Assembly: GCF_036924595.1 (NCBI RefSeq)
Contig: NZ_JAZHRV010000001.1
Coordinates: forward strand, 5,952,001-6,016,000
DNA: 64,000 nucleotides
From: Bradyrhizobium algeriense
GTDB lineage: Bacteria > Pseudomonadota > Alphaproteobacteria > Rhizobiales > Xanthobacteraceae
Reading direction: 5' to 3'
Part shown: one piece after another, positions 44,533-54,152 of the stretch
How the letters are laid out: each line of letters starts with the position of its first letter
Position numbering within the stretch: the stretch's first letter is position 1
Notes under the pieces: model-generated
The model's database searches: none
What the model was told of the DNA's origin: nothing
Seen by the model: only the letters and a program-made list of their open reading frames with translations
Translations under genes and position numbers: made by a program

Positions 44533-44707
44533 GTGTCCCGGACGCGGTGCAGCCTAGGCGATGCGAAGCATCGTCCGGCTTCACGCTGCTCCGCTGAGCC
44601 GGGACCCACTGCGCCCGCAAACACATGGGCCCCGGCTCAGCAGCGCACCACCATAGCGCGTCAAGACGCGCGTAAACGCGCTAATGGTGCTGCGCAGCGT
44701 CCGGGGA
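44533..44707. repeat. R5 palindromic intergenic repeat
   Basis: A 175-bp repeat-rich segment after tctC. It opens GTGTCCCGGACGCGGTGCAG and ends GCGCAGCGTCCGGGGA. It has internal inverted blocks, including GAGCCGGGACCCACTG with GGGCCCCGGCTC, and CACCATAGCGCG with CGCGCTAATGGTG. This TGTCCCGGACGCGG type of element is familiar from Bradyrhizobium intergenic DNA (from general knowledge, not checked here). It separates tctC from tctB and may set their ratio. Confidence 0.7.
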
Positions 44708-44727
44708 ACGGCTGAGAGAAAGTATAA

Positions 44728-45213
44728 ATGAGTGATCAATCCAACGTCAAATTCCGCCTCAACAATTCCGAGCTGTGGGGCGGGCTGATCGGGCTTGCGC
44801 TCGGCGGCTTCGTGATCTGGTCCGGCCTCAAGCTCAAGCTCGGCAGCATCAACGACCCCGGCGCCGGGTTCGTGCTGTTCTATACCGGCATCCTGATGTG
44901 CCTGTTCGCCGCCTCGGTCATCATCGCCGCATTGACCGAGGGCGGGCCGACCTTCGGCTCGCGCTGGGTGAACACGCGCTGGACCAAGCCGCTGCTGGTG
45001 ATCGTCTGCCTCATCGCCTTTTCCTTCGCCCTTAACCCGCTCGGCTTTCTGCTGTCCTCGATTCCGCTGATGCTGCTGCTGTTGCGCGTGGTCGACCCGG
45101 TGCGCTGGCCGCTGGCCGTTCCGGTTGCCGTGCTCGTTCCGCTAGGCATGTGGTGGGTCCTCAAACGCCTGCTTCTGATCCAACTGCCTTCGGGCATCTT
45201 CGAAATCGGCTGA
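44728..45213 (+). CDS. tctB: TctB small membrane subunit
   Basis: 161 residues with four predicted membrane helices, the usual TctB layout: LWGGLIGLALGGFVIWSGLKLKLG, then DPGAGFVLFYTGILMCLFAASVIIAAL, FSFALNPLGFLLSSIPLMLLLLRVV and VPVAVLVPLGMWWVL. It is the small subunit of the tripartite tricarboxylate transporter. It follows tctC after the R5 repeat and precedes tctA by eight bases. Confidence 0.9.
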   Translation: MSDQSNVKFRLNNSELWGGLIGLALGGFVIWSGLKLKLGSINDPGAGFVLFYTGILMCLFAASVIIAALTEGGPTFGSRWVNTRWTKPLLVIVCLIAFSFALNPLGFLLSSIPLMLLLLRVVDPVRWPLAVPVAVLVPLGMWWVLKRLLLIQLPSGIFEIG

Positions 45214-45220
45214 TCGCACC

Positions 45221-46729
45221 ATGGACACACTCATCAATGTCGCCCATGGCTTCGGCGTCGCCCTTCAACCCGCCAACCTGATCTACTGCTTCATCGGCGT
45301 GTTCATCGGCACGCTGGTCGGCGTGCTGCCCGGCATCGGCCCGATCTCGGCGATGTCGCTGCTATTGCCGATCACGCTGTCGGGAACGCCGGAGTCAGGC
45401 ATCATCATGATGGCCGGAATCTATTACGGCTCGATGTATGGCGGCTCGACCACCTCGATCCTGGTCAACATTCCCGGCGAAGCCGCTTCCGTCGTCACCT
45501 GTATCGATGGCCACCAGATGGCCAAGCAGGGCCGCGCGGGACCAGCGCTCGGCATCTCCGCATTCGGTTCGTTCTTCGCCGGCACCTTTGCGCTGATCGC
45601 GCTGATGCTGGTGGCGCCCAAGCTCGCCAGCGTCGCAATCGCCTTCGGTCCGGCCGAATATTTCAGCCTGATGGTGCTCGGCCTCGTGGTTCTTACCTTC
45701 CTGACGCAGGGCTCGATGGCGAAAGCACTGTTGATGGCCTGCATCGGCGTCGTGCTCGGCGTGATCGGGCTCGACAGCATCACCGCGCAACCGCGCCTGA
45801 CCTTCGGCCGCCTGGAGCTGATCGACGGCATCGGCCTCGTTCCCGTGGTCATGGGCCTGTTCGGCGTCGCCGAAGTCCTGTTCAACACCGAGCAGGTCAT
45901 CAAGCGCGACGTCATCAACACGAAGATCACGCACCTCCTTCCAAGCAGGGAGGACTGGAAAGCCAGTGCCGGCCCGATGACGCGCGGAACGGTCCTTGGA
46001 TTTTTCCTCGGCATTCTGCCCGGCGGCGGCGCGGTGATCTCGTCGTTCGCGTCCTACGCGTTGGAGAAGCGGCTGTCCAAGACGCCGGAGCGCTTCGGCA
46101 ATGGCGCGATCGAGGGTGTTGCAGGTCCCGAAGCCGCCAACAACGCCGCCGCCGGCGGAGCCTTCATTCCGCTGATGACATTAGGCATTCCGCCGAACGT
46201 GGTGATGGCGCTGTTGCTCGGCGCCTTCGTCATTCACGGGCTGCAGCCCGGTCCGCTGATGATCACGCAGAACCCCGGCCTGTTCTGGGGCATCGTCGCC
46301 AGCATGTATATCGGCAATCTGATGCTGCTCGTGCTGAATCTGCCGATGATCGGCATGTGGGTGCAGCTCCTCAAATTGCCCTACAACATCCTGTTCCCGC
46401 TGATCATCCTGTTCACCATCATCGGCGTCTATTGCTCGAGCAATAACGTGTTCGACGTCTATGTGATGATCGCATTCGGCATTATCGGCTATTTCATGCG
46501 CAAGCTCGGCTACGAACCGGCGCCGCTGGTTCTGGCCTTCGTGCTCGGGCCGATGCTGGAGAACAACCTGCGCAAGTCGCTTATTCTCTCGCAGGGCGAT
46601 CTGATGACCTTCGTCGAGCGGCCGATCTCGGCCGCCTGTCTCGCATTGGCGGCCGTACTGCTGATCGGCCCGCTGCTGCCGGCACTGCGCAAGAAGCGCG
46701 AACTGGTCGCGCTCGACGAAGGGGCATAA
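45221..46729 (+). CDS. tctA: TctA large membrane subunit
   Basis: 502 residues, about 12 helices. The family motif is [21 protein letters not shown] near residue 30. [21 protein letters not shown] follows, and [20 protein letters not shown] repeats the motif in the second half, as expected for the inverted-repeat fold of TctA. It forms the transport channel, driven by a cation gradient. It is the last gene of tctCBA. Confidence 0.94.
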   Translation: MDTLINVAHGFGVALQPANLIYCFIGVFIGTLVGVLPGIGPISAMSLLLPITLSGTPESGIIMMAGIYYGSMYGGSTTSILVNIPGEAASVVTCIDGHQMAKQGRAGPALGISAFGSFFAGTFALIALMLVAPKLASVAIAFGPAEYFSLMVLGLVVLTFLTQGSMAKALLMACIGVVLGVIGLDSITAQPRLTFGRLELIDGIGLVPVVMGLFGVAEVLFNTEQVIKRDVINTKITHLLPSREDWKASAGPMTRGTVLGFFLGILPGGGAVISSFASYALEKRLSKTPERFGNGAIEGVAGPEAANNAAAGGAFIPLMTLGIPPNVVMALLLGAFVIHGLQPGPLMITQNPGLFWGIVASMYIGNLMLLVLNLPMIGMWVQLLKLPYNILFPLIILFTIIGVYCSSNNVFDVYVMIAFGIIGYFMRKLGYEPAPLVLAFVLGPMLENNLRKSLILSQGDLMTFVERPISAACLALAAVLLIGPLLPALRKKRELVALDEGA

Positions 46730-46744
46730 ACTGACGCTGAATTA

Positions 46745-46906
46745 CTCCCTCTCCCCGTCCTTCACGGGGTCGAGACGAGCGAAGCTCGCTCTTAGAGGGT
46801 TGGGGTGAGGGGCTGCCTCCGCGATTGTGATCTATCGATAGACCTGTACCCCCTCACCCGGAGCGCTTCGCGCTCCGACCTCTCCCCGCAAGCGGGGCGA
46901 GGTGAG
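46745..46906. repeat. R4 palindromic intergenic repeat
   Basis: A 160-bp element between convergent tctA and peptidase genes. It begins TCCCTCTCCCCGTCCTTCAC and ends CGGGGCGAGGTGAG. It has several inner hairpins, such as GAGCGCTTCGCGCTC near 46861 and CCCCGCAAGCGGGG near 46884. It belongs to the CCCTCACCC/CTCTCCCCG class of Rhizobiales repeats (general knowledge). Confidence 0.75.
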
Positions 46907-46936
46907 ATCCAAGCCGGTCTTCCGCCTAGCCAATAT

Positions 46937-48323
46937 CTAGAACGCCCGCTTCATCTCGCCGAGGTCCCAGAACACCCCCGCCATGATGGCGAGCGCTTCC
47001 TCGGTCACCGGCAGAAGAATGTGTTCGTCCGGCGCATGCTGCGAGCAGCCGGGATAGGAATGCGGCACCCAGATCGTCGGCAGGCCCAGTCCTTCAGCGA
47101 ACACGTCGTTGGGCAGCGAGCCGCCGAAATTCGGCAGGATCGCCGGCGCCTTGCCGGTGGTCTTCAGGATTGAGTTCGCCGTCCAGTTCACCCAGGGGCT
47201 GTCGACATCGGTGCGCGAGGCCGCGAAGCGCTGCGCGCCGCTGACCTCCACCATCGGAAAGCCGTTGCCATGCAAATGCGCGCGCACAGCGTCGATGACC
47301 TCTTCATATTTGGTGCCGACGACGAAACGGAGCTGCAGCACGGCATTGGCGCGACCGGGAATGGCGTTGGCCGGCTTCTCGATATTGCCGGACGACATCG
47401 CCAAAACTTCCAGCGTATTCCAGGCAAACAGCCGCTCGGCCGGCGACAATCCCTCCTCGCCCCAGTCGGCCGCCAGCGCCGGCTCATCGGCAGTCGGCTC
47501 GATCTTCACGTCCGCGAGCGCCGCGCGGACGGCGTTCGAGATCCGCGGCGGCTTGAGCGCGTCGAGCTTCATCCGCCCCTTGCCGTCAACGAGGCTCGCG
47601 ATGGCGTTGCAAAGGATCGTCGCGGGGTTGGCGAGCACGCCGCCCCAATTGCCGGAATGGTTTCCGCCCTCGCGCAAGTTGACGTCGAGGTGAATGCGGT
47701 TGCCGCCGCGGCAGCCGAGGAAAATGGTCGGCCGATCGGCCGACAACCGCGGCCCGTCGGATGCCAGGAACAGATCCGCCTTCAGCTCCTCGCGGTGGGC
47801 TTCGCACACCTGCCGCAGATCGGGCGAGCCGATCTCCTCGCCGGTTTCGATGATGAATTTGGCGTTGAACCCGAGCTTGCCGCCGCGGGTCTCGCGCACC
47901 GCGCGCAAGGCCGCGAGATTGATGCTGTGCTGGCCCTTGTTGTCGGCGGTGCCGCGGCCATAGACGCGCTCGCCCTTGGTCGTGGACCTGCCACGGATCG
48001 AGGTTGTCGCGCCATTCGCCTTCCATGCCGTCGACGACATCGCCATGGCCGTAGGTGAGCACGGTCGGCAGCGAGGCATCCTCGCGATAATCGGCCAGCA
48101 GATACGGACCCTTGCCGCTCGGCGATTCGATCAGGCGGGTGGAGAAGTCGAGGGCGGCGAAGGCGGGCTGGAGGTCATCGACGAGATAGGCGCGCAACGC
48201 CTCGCCGCTGCCGGGGTTCTGGCTTTCGGTCCGATAACCGACCCTGCGGCCGAGCTCGGCGAGAAACGCGCCGGAATTCAGATGCTCACGTACCCGCGCA
48301 ATCGCGTCGGCCCTATCAGCCAT
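46937..48323 (-). pseudogene. M20-family metallopeptidase, interrupted by a one-base frameshift
   Basis: The N-terminal part reads from ATG 48323 through YGHGDVVDGMEGEWRDN to WQV, where the frame shifts. The other frame then gives TTKGERVYGRGTADNKGQHS, carrying the metal-ligand Asp, ETGEEIGSPDLRQ with the catalytic and ligand Glu pair, and a dimerisation domain down to VFWDLGEMKRAF at 46937. Removing one G near 47984 (plus strand) restores WQVTTKGERVYG. The whole protein would be about 461 residues, normal for ArgE/DapE-like M20 enzymes. All zinc ligands are present, so it may be a sequencing error or a recent mutation. Substrate unknown. It is divergent from an LLM monooxygenase. Confidence 0.85.
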
Positions 48324-48517
48324 ATTTTTCTTTCCCTTGTTCACTAATGTGTGGAACGCAACCTATCGGGATAAGCCGCCCGCTGGAAGTGGCATGGACT
48401 GCCGAATGGGCCTTGCTAAAAATCGCGAGGATGCAACAATTTCAGGCAACAGCCCGGCGTTTAACCGGGCGGACGCGCAGGGGGACCTTGGACCCTGCAC
48501 GCACCGAGGTTCGCGTC

Positions 48518-49906
48518 ATGACAAAACAAATCCGGCTCAATGCCTTCGCCATGAACTGTGTGGCACATCAATCGCCGGGGCTCTGGACCCATCCGCGCGA
48601 CCGCACCTTAGGCTACAACCGCCTGCCCTATTGGCTCGATCTGGCGAAGACGCTGGAGCGCGGCCGGTTCGACGGGCTGTTTCTCGCCGATGTGCTCGGC
48701 GTCTACGACGTGTTCGGCAACAGCCCGGACGCCGCACTGCGCAATGCCGCGCAGACGCCGGCGAACGAGCCCTTGATGCTGATCCCGGCGATGGCGGCGG
48801 TGACGCAAAACCTCGGCTTCGGCGTCACCAGCAATCTGTCCTTCGAGCCGCCCTACCCGTTTGCGCGCAGAATGTCGACGCTGGATCACCTGACCGAAGG
48901 CCGGATCGGCTGGAACGTGGTGACCGGCTATCTCGACTCTGCCGCCCGCGGCGCCGGCAAGGACAAGCAGACCGCGCATGACGACCGCTACGAGATCGCG
49001 GATGAATATATGGAGCTGGCCTACAAGCTCTGGGAAGGAAGCTGGGAGGACGATGCCGTGCTGCGCGACCGCGCGCGCGGCATTTTCGCCGATCCTTCCA
49101 AGGTGCACCGCATTGAGCACGAGGGCGCCAACTACCGGCTCAACGCCATTCATCTCAGCGAGCCGTCGCCGCAGCGGACGCCGGTGCTGTATCAGGCCGG
49201 CACCTCGCCGCGCGGACGGCAATTTGCCGCCCAGCACGCCGAATGCGTGTTCATGTCGGGCCCGTCGGCCAAGATCATCGGCCCGCGCGTGGCGGCGATC
49301 CGCGCGGCTGCGAAGGAGATCGGACGCAATCCGGCCGAGATCCTGATGTTCTCCATGATGACGATCATTCTCGGCCGCACCGAGGCCGAGGCGAAAGAAA
49401 AATACGCCGACTATCGCTGCCACATCGCGCCCGAGGGCGCGCTGGCGCTGATGTCGGGCTGGATGGGTATCGATTTCTCGGGCTACGACCTCGACCAGCA
49501 AGTGCGCCACGTTCAGAACGACGCCGGGCGCACCGCGCTCGACAACGTCACGCGAGCGGATCCTGATAGGGTCTGGACCGTGCGCGAGGTCGTCGAGCAT
49601 GTCGGCATCGGCGGCGCCGGCCCCGTCGTGGTCGGCCCGCCGGAGAAGGTCGCCGACGATATCGAAGCCTGGTTCGAGCAGACCGATGTCGATGGCCTCA
49701 ACGTCGCGTTTGCCACCTCGCCGGGCGATTTCGAGGATATCGCCGACATGCTGGTGCCGGAGCTGACAAAGCGTGGACGCTACAAGAGCGCGTATGCGGA
49801 AGGAACGCTGCGGGAGAAGCTGTTTGGTGCCGGGCGCGCGCGGTTAACGGAGCAGCATCCGGCGGCGAGGTATCGCGTGAAGCCACGCGCTGCGGCGGCG
49901 AAGTAA
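48518..49906 (+). CDS. LLM-class FMN-dependent monooxygenase (NtaA/DszA type)
   Basis: 462 residues from ATG 48518; a longer frame extends upstream but the family begins (M)TKQIRLNAFAMNCVAHQSPGLW. DLAKTLERGRFDGLFLADVLGVYD, FARRMSTLDHLTEGRIGWNVVTG and YQAGTSPRGRQFAAQHAE are NtaA/SnaA signatures. It uses reduced FMN from a partner to oxygenate an organic substrate. It is distinct from the enzyme at 31974. It is divergent from the M20 peptidase; repeat R1 copy 3 lies four bases after its stop. Confidence 0.9.
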   Translation: MTKQIRLNAFAMNCVAHQSPGLWTHPRDRTLGYNRLPYWLDLAKTLERGRFDGLFLADVLGVYDVFGNSPDAALRNAAQTPANEPLMLIPAMAAVTQNLGFGVTSNLSFEPPYPFARRMSTLDHLTEGRIGWNVVTGYLDSAARGAGKDKQTAHDDRYEIADEYMELAYKLWEGSWEDDAVLRDRARGIFADPSKVHRIEHEGANYRLNAIHLSEPSPQRTPVLYQAGTSPRGRQFAAQHAECVFMSGPSAKIIGPRVAAIRAAAKEIGRNPAEILMFSMMTIILGRTEAEAKEKYADYRCHIAPEGALALMSGWMGIDFSGYDLDQQVRHVQNDAGRTALDNVTRADPDRVWTVREVVEHVGIGGAGPVVVGPPEKVADDIEAWFEQTDVDGLNVAFATSPGDFEDIADMLVPELTKRGRYKSAYAEGTLREKLFGAGRARLTEQHPAARYRVKPRAAAAK

Positions 49907-49909
49907 CTT

Positions 49910-50002
49910 GTAGGGTGGGCAAAGGTGCACTTCGCGCCGTGCCCACCACCTATCCACATCGCTAATCTGAATGGTGGGCACGCTTCGCTTTGCCCACCCT
50001 AC
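49910..50002. repeat. R1 palindromic intergenic repeat, copy 3
   Basis: 93 bp with ends GTAGGGTGGGCAAAG and CTTTGCCCACCCTAC intact, and interior GTGCCCACCACC and GGTGGGCACGCTTCG. It lies between convergent genes. Confidence 0.85.
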
Positions 50003-50018
50003 GATTTCGCAATGACGA

Positions 50019-51683
50019 TCAATTCACCGAATTGCTCACGACAACCTCGATCAGCTTCGCGCCAGGACGGCTGAAGGCGGATGACAATACGGACTTCAAC
50101 TGCGAAGGATCGGTGACCCGCGTCGCCTCCAACCCCAGCGACTTCGCCATTCCCGTAAAATCCACCGGCGGGTCGATGAAATCCATGCCGACATAGTGAT
50201 CGTCGCCGTGGAAGGCGAGCAGCCGCTGCTTGATGATGCGGTAGCCGCCATTGTTGACGATCACGAATGTCAGCGGCAGCTTGTGGTTGGCCGCCGTCCA
50301 TAGCGACTGGATCGAATACATCGAACTGCCGTCGCCGGAGTAACACACGACCGACCGCTCCGGATTGGCGAGACTGACACCGACGGACGCCGGCAATCCC
50401 CAGCCAATGCCGCCCGAAGCGAGCGCGTGATAGCCGTAGCGGTCGCGATGCGGCCGCAACGCGATCATCTGCCGCGATGACGTCAGTCCCTCGTCGACCA
50501 GGATCGCGTTATCAGGCATCGCCTCGACCACCTGCAGCGCCAGCCAGTCCGGATCGATCGGCGAGGTTTTGCCCGCTTTCGAAATCTGTTCGACCAGCGG
50601 CTTGCGCCGGGCCGTCCAGTTCCTCGACGCCAGCGCGTCCAGTCCCTGTCTCGCCCGCGTCTCAAGCGCCCCGCCGCCCGCGGCCTTCAGCGCCGGCACC
50701 AGCGCGCGCAGGGTTTCCCGCACGTCGGCCTTGAGCGCGATCTCGACGCCGTAATTCCTGGCGAGATCGTGATCGACCAGGCCGACGTGCACGATCGACA
50801 GCCCGTCCGGCAGCGGATCGGTCTCGCTGTAGACCGACATCCGCAGCGGATCGCCGCCGAGCGCAATGATGAGGTCGTAAGGCGCGAGCGTGTCGCGGGC
50901 AATCTTCTGGATGCGCGCCAACGCGCCCATGAAGCACGGGCTTTCGGACAGGAAATGCGCGCCATAGGGTGTCGACGACTGATACGCCGGACAGCCCAGC
51001 GTTTCCGCAAGCTGCGCCGCTTCCCTCAATGCATCGCTTTTCACGATCTCGTCGCCGACGATGATCACGGGCCGCTCGGCCTTGAGGATGCGCGCGGTCA
51101 GCGCCTGCAGCGATTCGTCCGCCGGTTTGACGCGGGTATCGACGCGGGTCGAACGGCCGAGTTCGATGCCGGCCTCAGAATTGAGAATATCGCCCGGCAG
51201 AGAGATGAATACCGGCCCGGTCGGCGGCGTGGTCGCGATCTTGGCGGCGCGGCGCACGATGCGCGGCAGGTCTTCCAGCCGCGTCACCTCGACGGCCCAT
51301 TTCACCAGCGGCGCCGCCATCTGCACCAGCGGGCCGTAGAGCACCGGCTCGGTCAGGCCGTGGCCCTGCTCCTGCTGGCCCGCGGTCAGGATCAGCGGCG
51401 TCCCCGTAAAGCTCGCGTTGTAGAGCGAGCCCATCGCGTTACCGAGGCCGGGCGCGACGTGGACGTTGCAGGCGACGAGCTTGCCCGAGGCGCGGCTGAA
51501 ACCGTCGGCCATGGCGACGACCAGGCTTTCCTGCATCGCCATGACATAGGTGAGGTCCGGATGGTCCTTCAGCGCGTGCATGATCGGCAGCTCGGTGGTG
51601 CCGGGATTGCCGAACAGATGCGTGACGCCCTCGTCCTTCAGCAGTGCGAGGAATGCGGAGCGGCCGGTGATCTTGTTTTTCAT
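50019..51683 (-). CDS. ThDP-dependent decarboxylase (benzoylformate decarboxylase-like)
   Basis: 554 residues from ATG 51683, with AGAGGAA upstream; a longer frame has no ribosome site. The cofactor-activating glutamate is Glu52 in YVMAMQESLVVAMADGFSR. The ThDP motif is GDGSSMYSIQSLW near residue 449, ending 26 or so residues on with FVIVNN. NPGTTELP is typical of the benzoylformate/2-oxo acid decarboxylase branch. It probably decarboxylates an aromatic or branched 2-oxo acid to an aldehyde. It is 123 bases from the GFA-fold gene upstream on the same strand. Confidence 0.88.
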   Translation of the reverse strand: MKNKITGRSAFLALLKDEGVTHLFGNPGTTELPIMHALKDHPDLTYVMAMQESLVVAMADGFSRASGKLVACNVHVAPGLGNAMGSLYNASFTGTPLILTAGQQEQGHGLTEPVLYGPLVQMAAPLVKWAVEVTRLEDLPRIVRRAAKIATTPPTGPVFISLPGDILNSEAGIELGRSTRVDTRVKPADESLQALTARILKAERPVIIVGDEIVKSDALREAAQLAETLGCPAYQSSTPYGAHFLSESPCFMGALARIQKIARDTLAPYDLIIALGGDPLRMSVYSETDPLPDGLSIVHVGLVDHDLARNYGVEIALKADVRETLRALVPALKAAGGGALETRARQGLDALASRNWTARRKPLVEQISKAGKTSPIDPDWLALQVVEAMPDNAILVDEGLTSSRQMIALRPHRDRYGYHALASGGIGWGLPASVGVSLANPERSVVCYSGDGSSMYSIQSLWTAANHKLPLTFVIVNNGGYRIIKQRLLAFHGDDHYVGMDFIDPPVDFTGMAKSLGLEATRVTDPSQLKSVLSSAFSRPGAKLIEVVVSNSVN

Positions 51684-51806
51684 ATTTCCTCTCGCCCGCC
51701 GGTTCGTTGACTTGCGGGATGGAGGCAGATGATCAAACTTGGAGGGCGCGCGCAATGGAGGGAGGTCATGGCTGCACTGCGTCCGGGGCACGAAGTAGCA
51801 GCAACA

Positions 51807-52319
51807 CTAGAACATCCCCTCGCTGTTGGTACGCTTCTTCTTTTTCGATCGCTGCCAGACCACGCCGGGATATCCCTTCAGCGGTACCAGCGGCTCACCG
51901 GTGTAGGCCCATTCCTGCAGTTCCTCGATCGCGATGTGATAGAGCGGTTGCCGCCCGGTGCGGCCCGAAAACAGCGCACGGGGGATGTTGACCATATGCG
52001 GCGAGCGTGGGCGCTCATAGGCGATCGGCGTGCCGCAATGCGAGCAGAAGCTGCGCACAGTCTTGGTGGCCTCGTCTTCATAACGTGCAAGGCTGGTCTT
52101 GCCTTTGGTGATGCGGAAGCGTTTGCGCCAACTTCCGACATAGGTCGCATACGCCGCGCCATGCGCGCGGCGGCTCGCCGGCGAATGATCGTGCCAGGCC
52201 CAGCGCGCCGGCACGTCGATCTCGAAGGTGACCTTGCCGCACAGGCATTGGCCGGCGGCGGGCTTGCCGAGGGATACGGCTTTGGTTTTCTTCTTCTCTA
52301 ATTCCTCTTCCGGAAACAT
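51807..52319 (-). CDS. GFA/CENP-V-fold protein with lost central cysteines
   Basis: 170 residues from ATG 52319. The outer zinc site remains, with Cys25/Cys27 in GQCLCGKVTFEID and Cys92/Cys95 in FCSHCGTPIAYERP. At the middle site, where the family has CHCxxC, the sequence is WHDHSPASRRAHGAAYATYVG, with His/Asp/Ser replacing the cysteines. GFA enzymes conjugate formaldehyde to glutathione; here the second zinc site is changed, so activity is doubtful and a binding role is possible. The C-terminal tail is Lys-rich (RSKKKKRTNSE). It precedes the decarboxylase gene, an aldehyde producer. Confidence 0.82.
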   Translation of the reverse strand: MFPEEELEKKKTKAVSLGKPAAGQCLCGKVTFEIDVPARWAWHDHSPASRRAHGAAYATYVGSWRKRFRITKGKTSLARYEDEATKTVRSFCSHCGTPIAYERPRSPHMVNIPRALFSGRTGRQPLYHIAIEELQEWAYTGEPLVPLKGYPGVVWQRSKKKKRTNSEGMF

Positions 52320-52341
52320 GTTTGGCCCTATCCTCACGTTT

Positions 52342-52460
52342 CGTCATTGCGAGGAGCAAAGCGACGAAGCAATCCATTCTTTCCCCGTGGACGGATGGAT
52401 TGCTTCGCGGAGCCTGTCATCCGGCGGCGCTACGCGCCGACCGGGTGGCTCGCAATGACG
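52342..52460. repeat. R3 palindromic intergenic repeat
   Basis: Ends CGTCATTGCGAGGAGCAAAG and GGCTCGCAATGACG, with inner arm GACGAAGCAATCC mirrored by GGATTGCTTCG. It contains a 43-bp hairpin module (52408-52450) that also occurs inside R1 copy 4. It lies 22 bases upstream of the GFA start and nine bases after the OYE stop. Confidence 0.8.
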
Positions 52461-52468
52461 GCGGTAAC

Positions 52469-53593
52469 TCACGCCTGCTCCAGTTCGTTGTGTTCCGGAT
52501 AATCCGTATAACCCGCCACGTCGCCGCCATAGAAGGTCGCGCGGTTATAGGGCGTCAGCGGAAAACCGCGTTGCAGGCGGCGCGGCAGGTCCGGATTGGA
52601 AATGAAGATGCGGCCGAACGCGACCGCGTCGGCATGGCCATCCCGGATCGCCGCATCCGCCGCTTCGCCGGTGAAGCCGCCGGCGGTGATCAGCACGCCC
52701 TTCCAGATCGGGCGGAACAGCACCATCGCCGACGGCACGTTCTGATGATTGACCTCGGCGCGGCCGGCGCCGGAGGAGCGCGGCTCAATGAAATGCAAAT
52801 AGGCCAAGCCAAGCAGGCCGAGTTGTTCAACAGCATATGTGTAGAGCGGCATCGGGTCCGGCTCGCCGCTGCCATTGGCGACGCCGTAGGGCGACAGCCG
52901 CACGCCGACGCGATCGGCGCCCCACACGTCCACCACCGCCTGCGTCACTTCCATCAGGAAGCGCGTGCGGTTCGGAATCGAGCCGCCATATCGGTCGGTG
53001 CGCAGGTTCGTATGCGACTGCAGGAACTGCTCGATCAGATAGCCGTTGGCGCCGTGCACCTCGACGCCGTCGAAGCCGGCTGCAAGCGCATTCTTCGCCG
53101 CCTGCCGGTAGGCGTCAACAACGCCGGGAATTTCCGATGTCTCAAGGGCGCGCGGTGTCTCATAAGGCACCGCCTTGCCGTCCGCGGTCGCTGTTCTCAG
53201 GTCCGCGATCGGCACCGCCGACGGCGCAACCGGCAACACGCCATCAGGCTGGAACGAGGAATGCGAGACGCGTCCGACATGCCAGAGCTGCAGAAAAATG
53301 ATTCCACCCCTGGCGTGAACGGCATCGACCACCTCGCGCCAGCCGGAAATCTGTTGCTCGGTATAGATACCGGGCACGCCGGGGCTGCCGAAGCCCGTTT
53401 CCATCACCGGCGAGGCTTCGGCGATCAGCAACCCGCCCGGCGTCGCGCGCTGCGCATAATATTCGGCGTTCAGCGGCCGCGGCGCGAGCGAGGGTTTTGC
53501 CGCCCGCATCCGCGTCAACGGCGCTAACGCGAGACGATGATTGAGCTGATAGGGGCCGACCTTGAGCGGCGAAAACAGCGATGGATAATTCAT
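52469..53593 (-). CDS. Old yellow enzyme, alkene reductase (NemA-like)
   Basis: 374 residues. LFSPLKVGPYQLNHRLALAPLTRMRA opens the FMN barrel. The substrate-binding pair is in GFDGVEVHGANGYLIEQFLQ, RTDRYGGSIPNR is diagnostic of OYEs, and AVAFGRIFISNPDLPRRL contributes to the phosphate site. NADPH-dependent reduction of activated alkenes, maleimides or nitro compounds. It lies on the same strand as the GFA and decarboxylase genes, with repeat R3 between, so the three may share a detoxification theme. Confidence 0.93.
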   Translation of the reverse strand: MNYPSLFSPLKVGPYQLNHRLALAPLTRMRAAKPSLAPRPLNAEYYAQRATPGGLLIAEASPVMETGFGSPGVPGIYTEQQISGWREVVDAVHARGGIIFLQLWHVGRVSHSSFQPDGVLPVAPSAVPIADLRTATADGKAVPYETPRALETSEIPGVVDAYRQAAKNALAAGFDGVEVHGANGYLIEQFLQSHTNLRTDRYGGSIPNRTRFLMEVTQAVVDVWGADRVGVRLSPYGVANGSGEPDPMPLYTYAVEQLGLLGLAYLHFIEPRSSGAGRAEVNHQNVPSAMVLFRPIWKGVLITAGGFTGEAADAAIRDGHADAVAFGRIFISNPDLPRRLQRGFPLTPYNRATFYGGDVAGYTDYPEHNELEQA

Positions 53594-53699
53594 GTCTATT
53601 CCAGAACCCCGTGTTGATACGGATATGTAACCGCTTTAGCTTGTTCGTAAAAGGTTTGGGACGCAACGCGTAGCCTCCAAGCGAGTGAGCACATCTTCC

Positions 53700-54080
53700 A
53701 TGCAAAAACCGAGCGGCAAGTCGCTTCCCTCACTCAGTGTTCGCATTGATATCGACGCAGGGGGGCGTATCGGTCCTGGCAAGATCGAGTTGCTCGAAAC
53801 GATCCACCGAAGCGGCTCGATCTCGGCCGCCGGCCGTGCGATGGATATGTCCTACAAGCGCGCCTGGGATCTGGTCGATGAAACCAACCGAATCTGCCGC
53901 CAGGCCGCGGTGGAACGGCAAACCGGCGGCAAGAACGGCGGCGGCGCGGTGCTGACGCCGTTCGGCCTCTCGCTGGTCGCGCGCTACCGCAAGATCGAAC
54001 GCAATGCCACAAGCGCGGCGCGCAAGGAATTGCAGGCATTGCGATCCGATATCGGCCGGGCGAAGAAACGCGCGGGCTGA
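53700..54080 (+). CDS. ModE-like winged-helix regulator (N-terminal domain only)
   Basis: 126 residues from ATG 53700; an in-frame GTG at 53685 is an alternative and neither has a strong ribosome site. The domain is the LysR-type wHTH of ModE: GPGKIELLETIHRSGSISAAGRAMDMSYKRAWDLVDETNR and GGKNGGGAVLTPFGLSLVARYR. There is no TOBE molybdate-binding domain, so it does not sense molybdate by that route. Such short ModE-like proteins occur widely with unknown effectors. It is divergent from the OYE gene by about 105 bases, so it may regulate it. Confidence 0.85.
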   Translation: MQKPSGKSLPSLSVRIDIDAGGRIGPGKIELLETIHRSGSISAAGRAMDMSYKRAWDLVDETNRICRQAAVERQTGGKNGGGAVLTPFGLSLVARYRKIERNATSAARKELQALRSDIGRAKKRAG

Positions 54081-54152
54081 TAACAGGCGGAAAGTATGCG
54101 ATAACTGGACGCGCTGAGGTCGCCCCTCCCTAAGCAGTCCAGGAAACTTTAC

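Noticed and set aside
46745..46906. R4 repeat considered as a possible CRISPR array
   Set aside because: Arms are inverted and irregular, with no regular spacer-repeat unit and no cas genes nearby.
48324..48517. Leader of the second LLM gene considered as a SAM- or other riboswitch
   Set aside because: Two small hairpins (CCCGG-CGTTTAA-CCGGG and GCAGGG/CCCTGC) are visible, but no conserved riboswitch core such as the SAM-II pseudoknot could be recognised.
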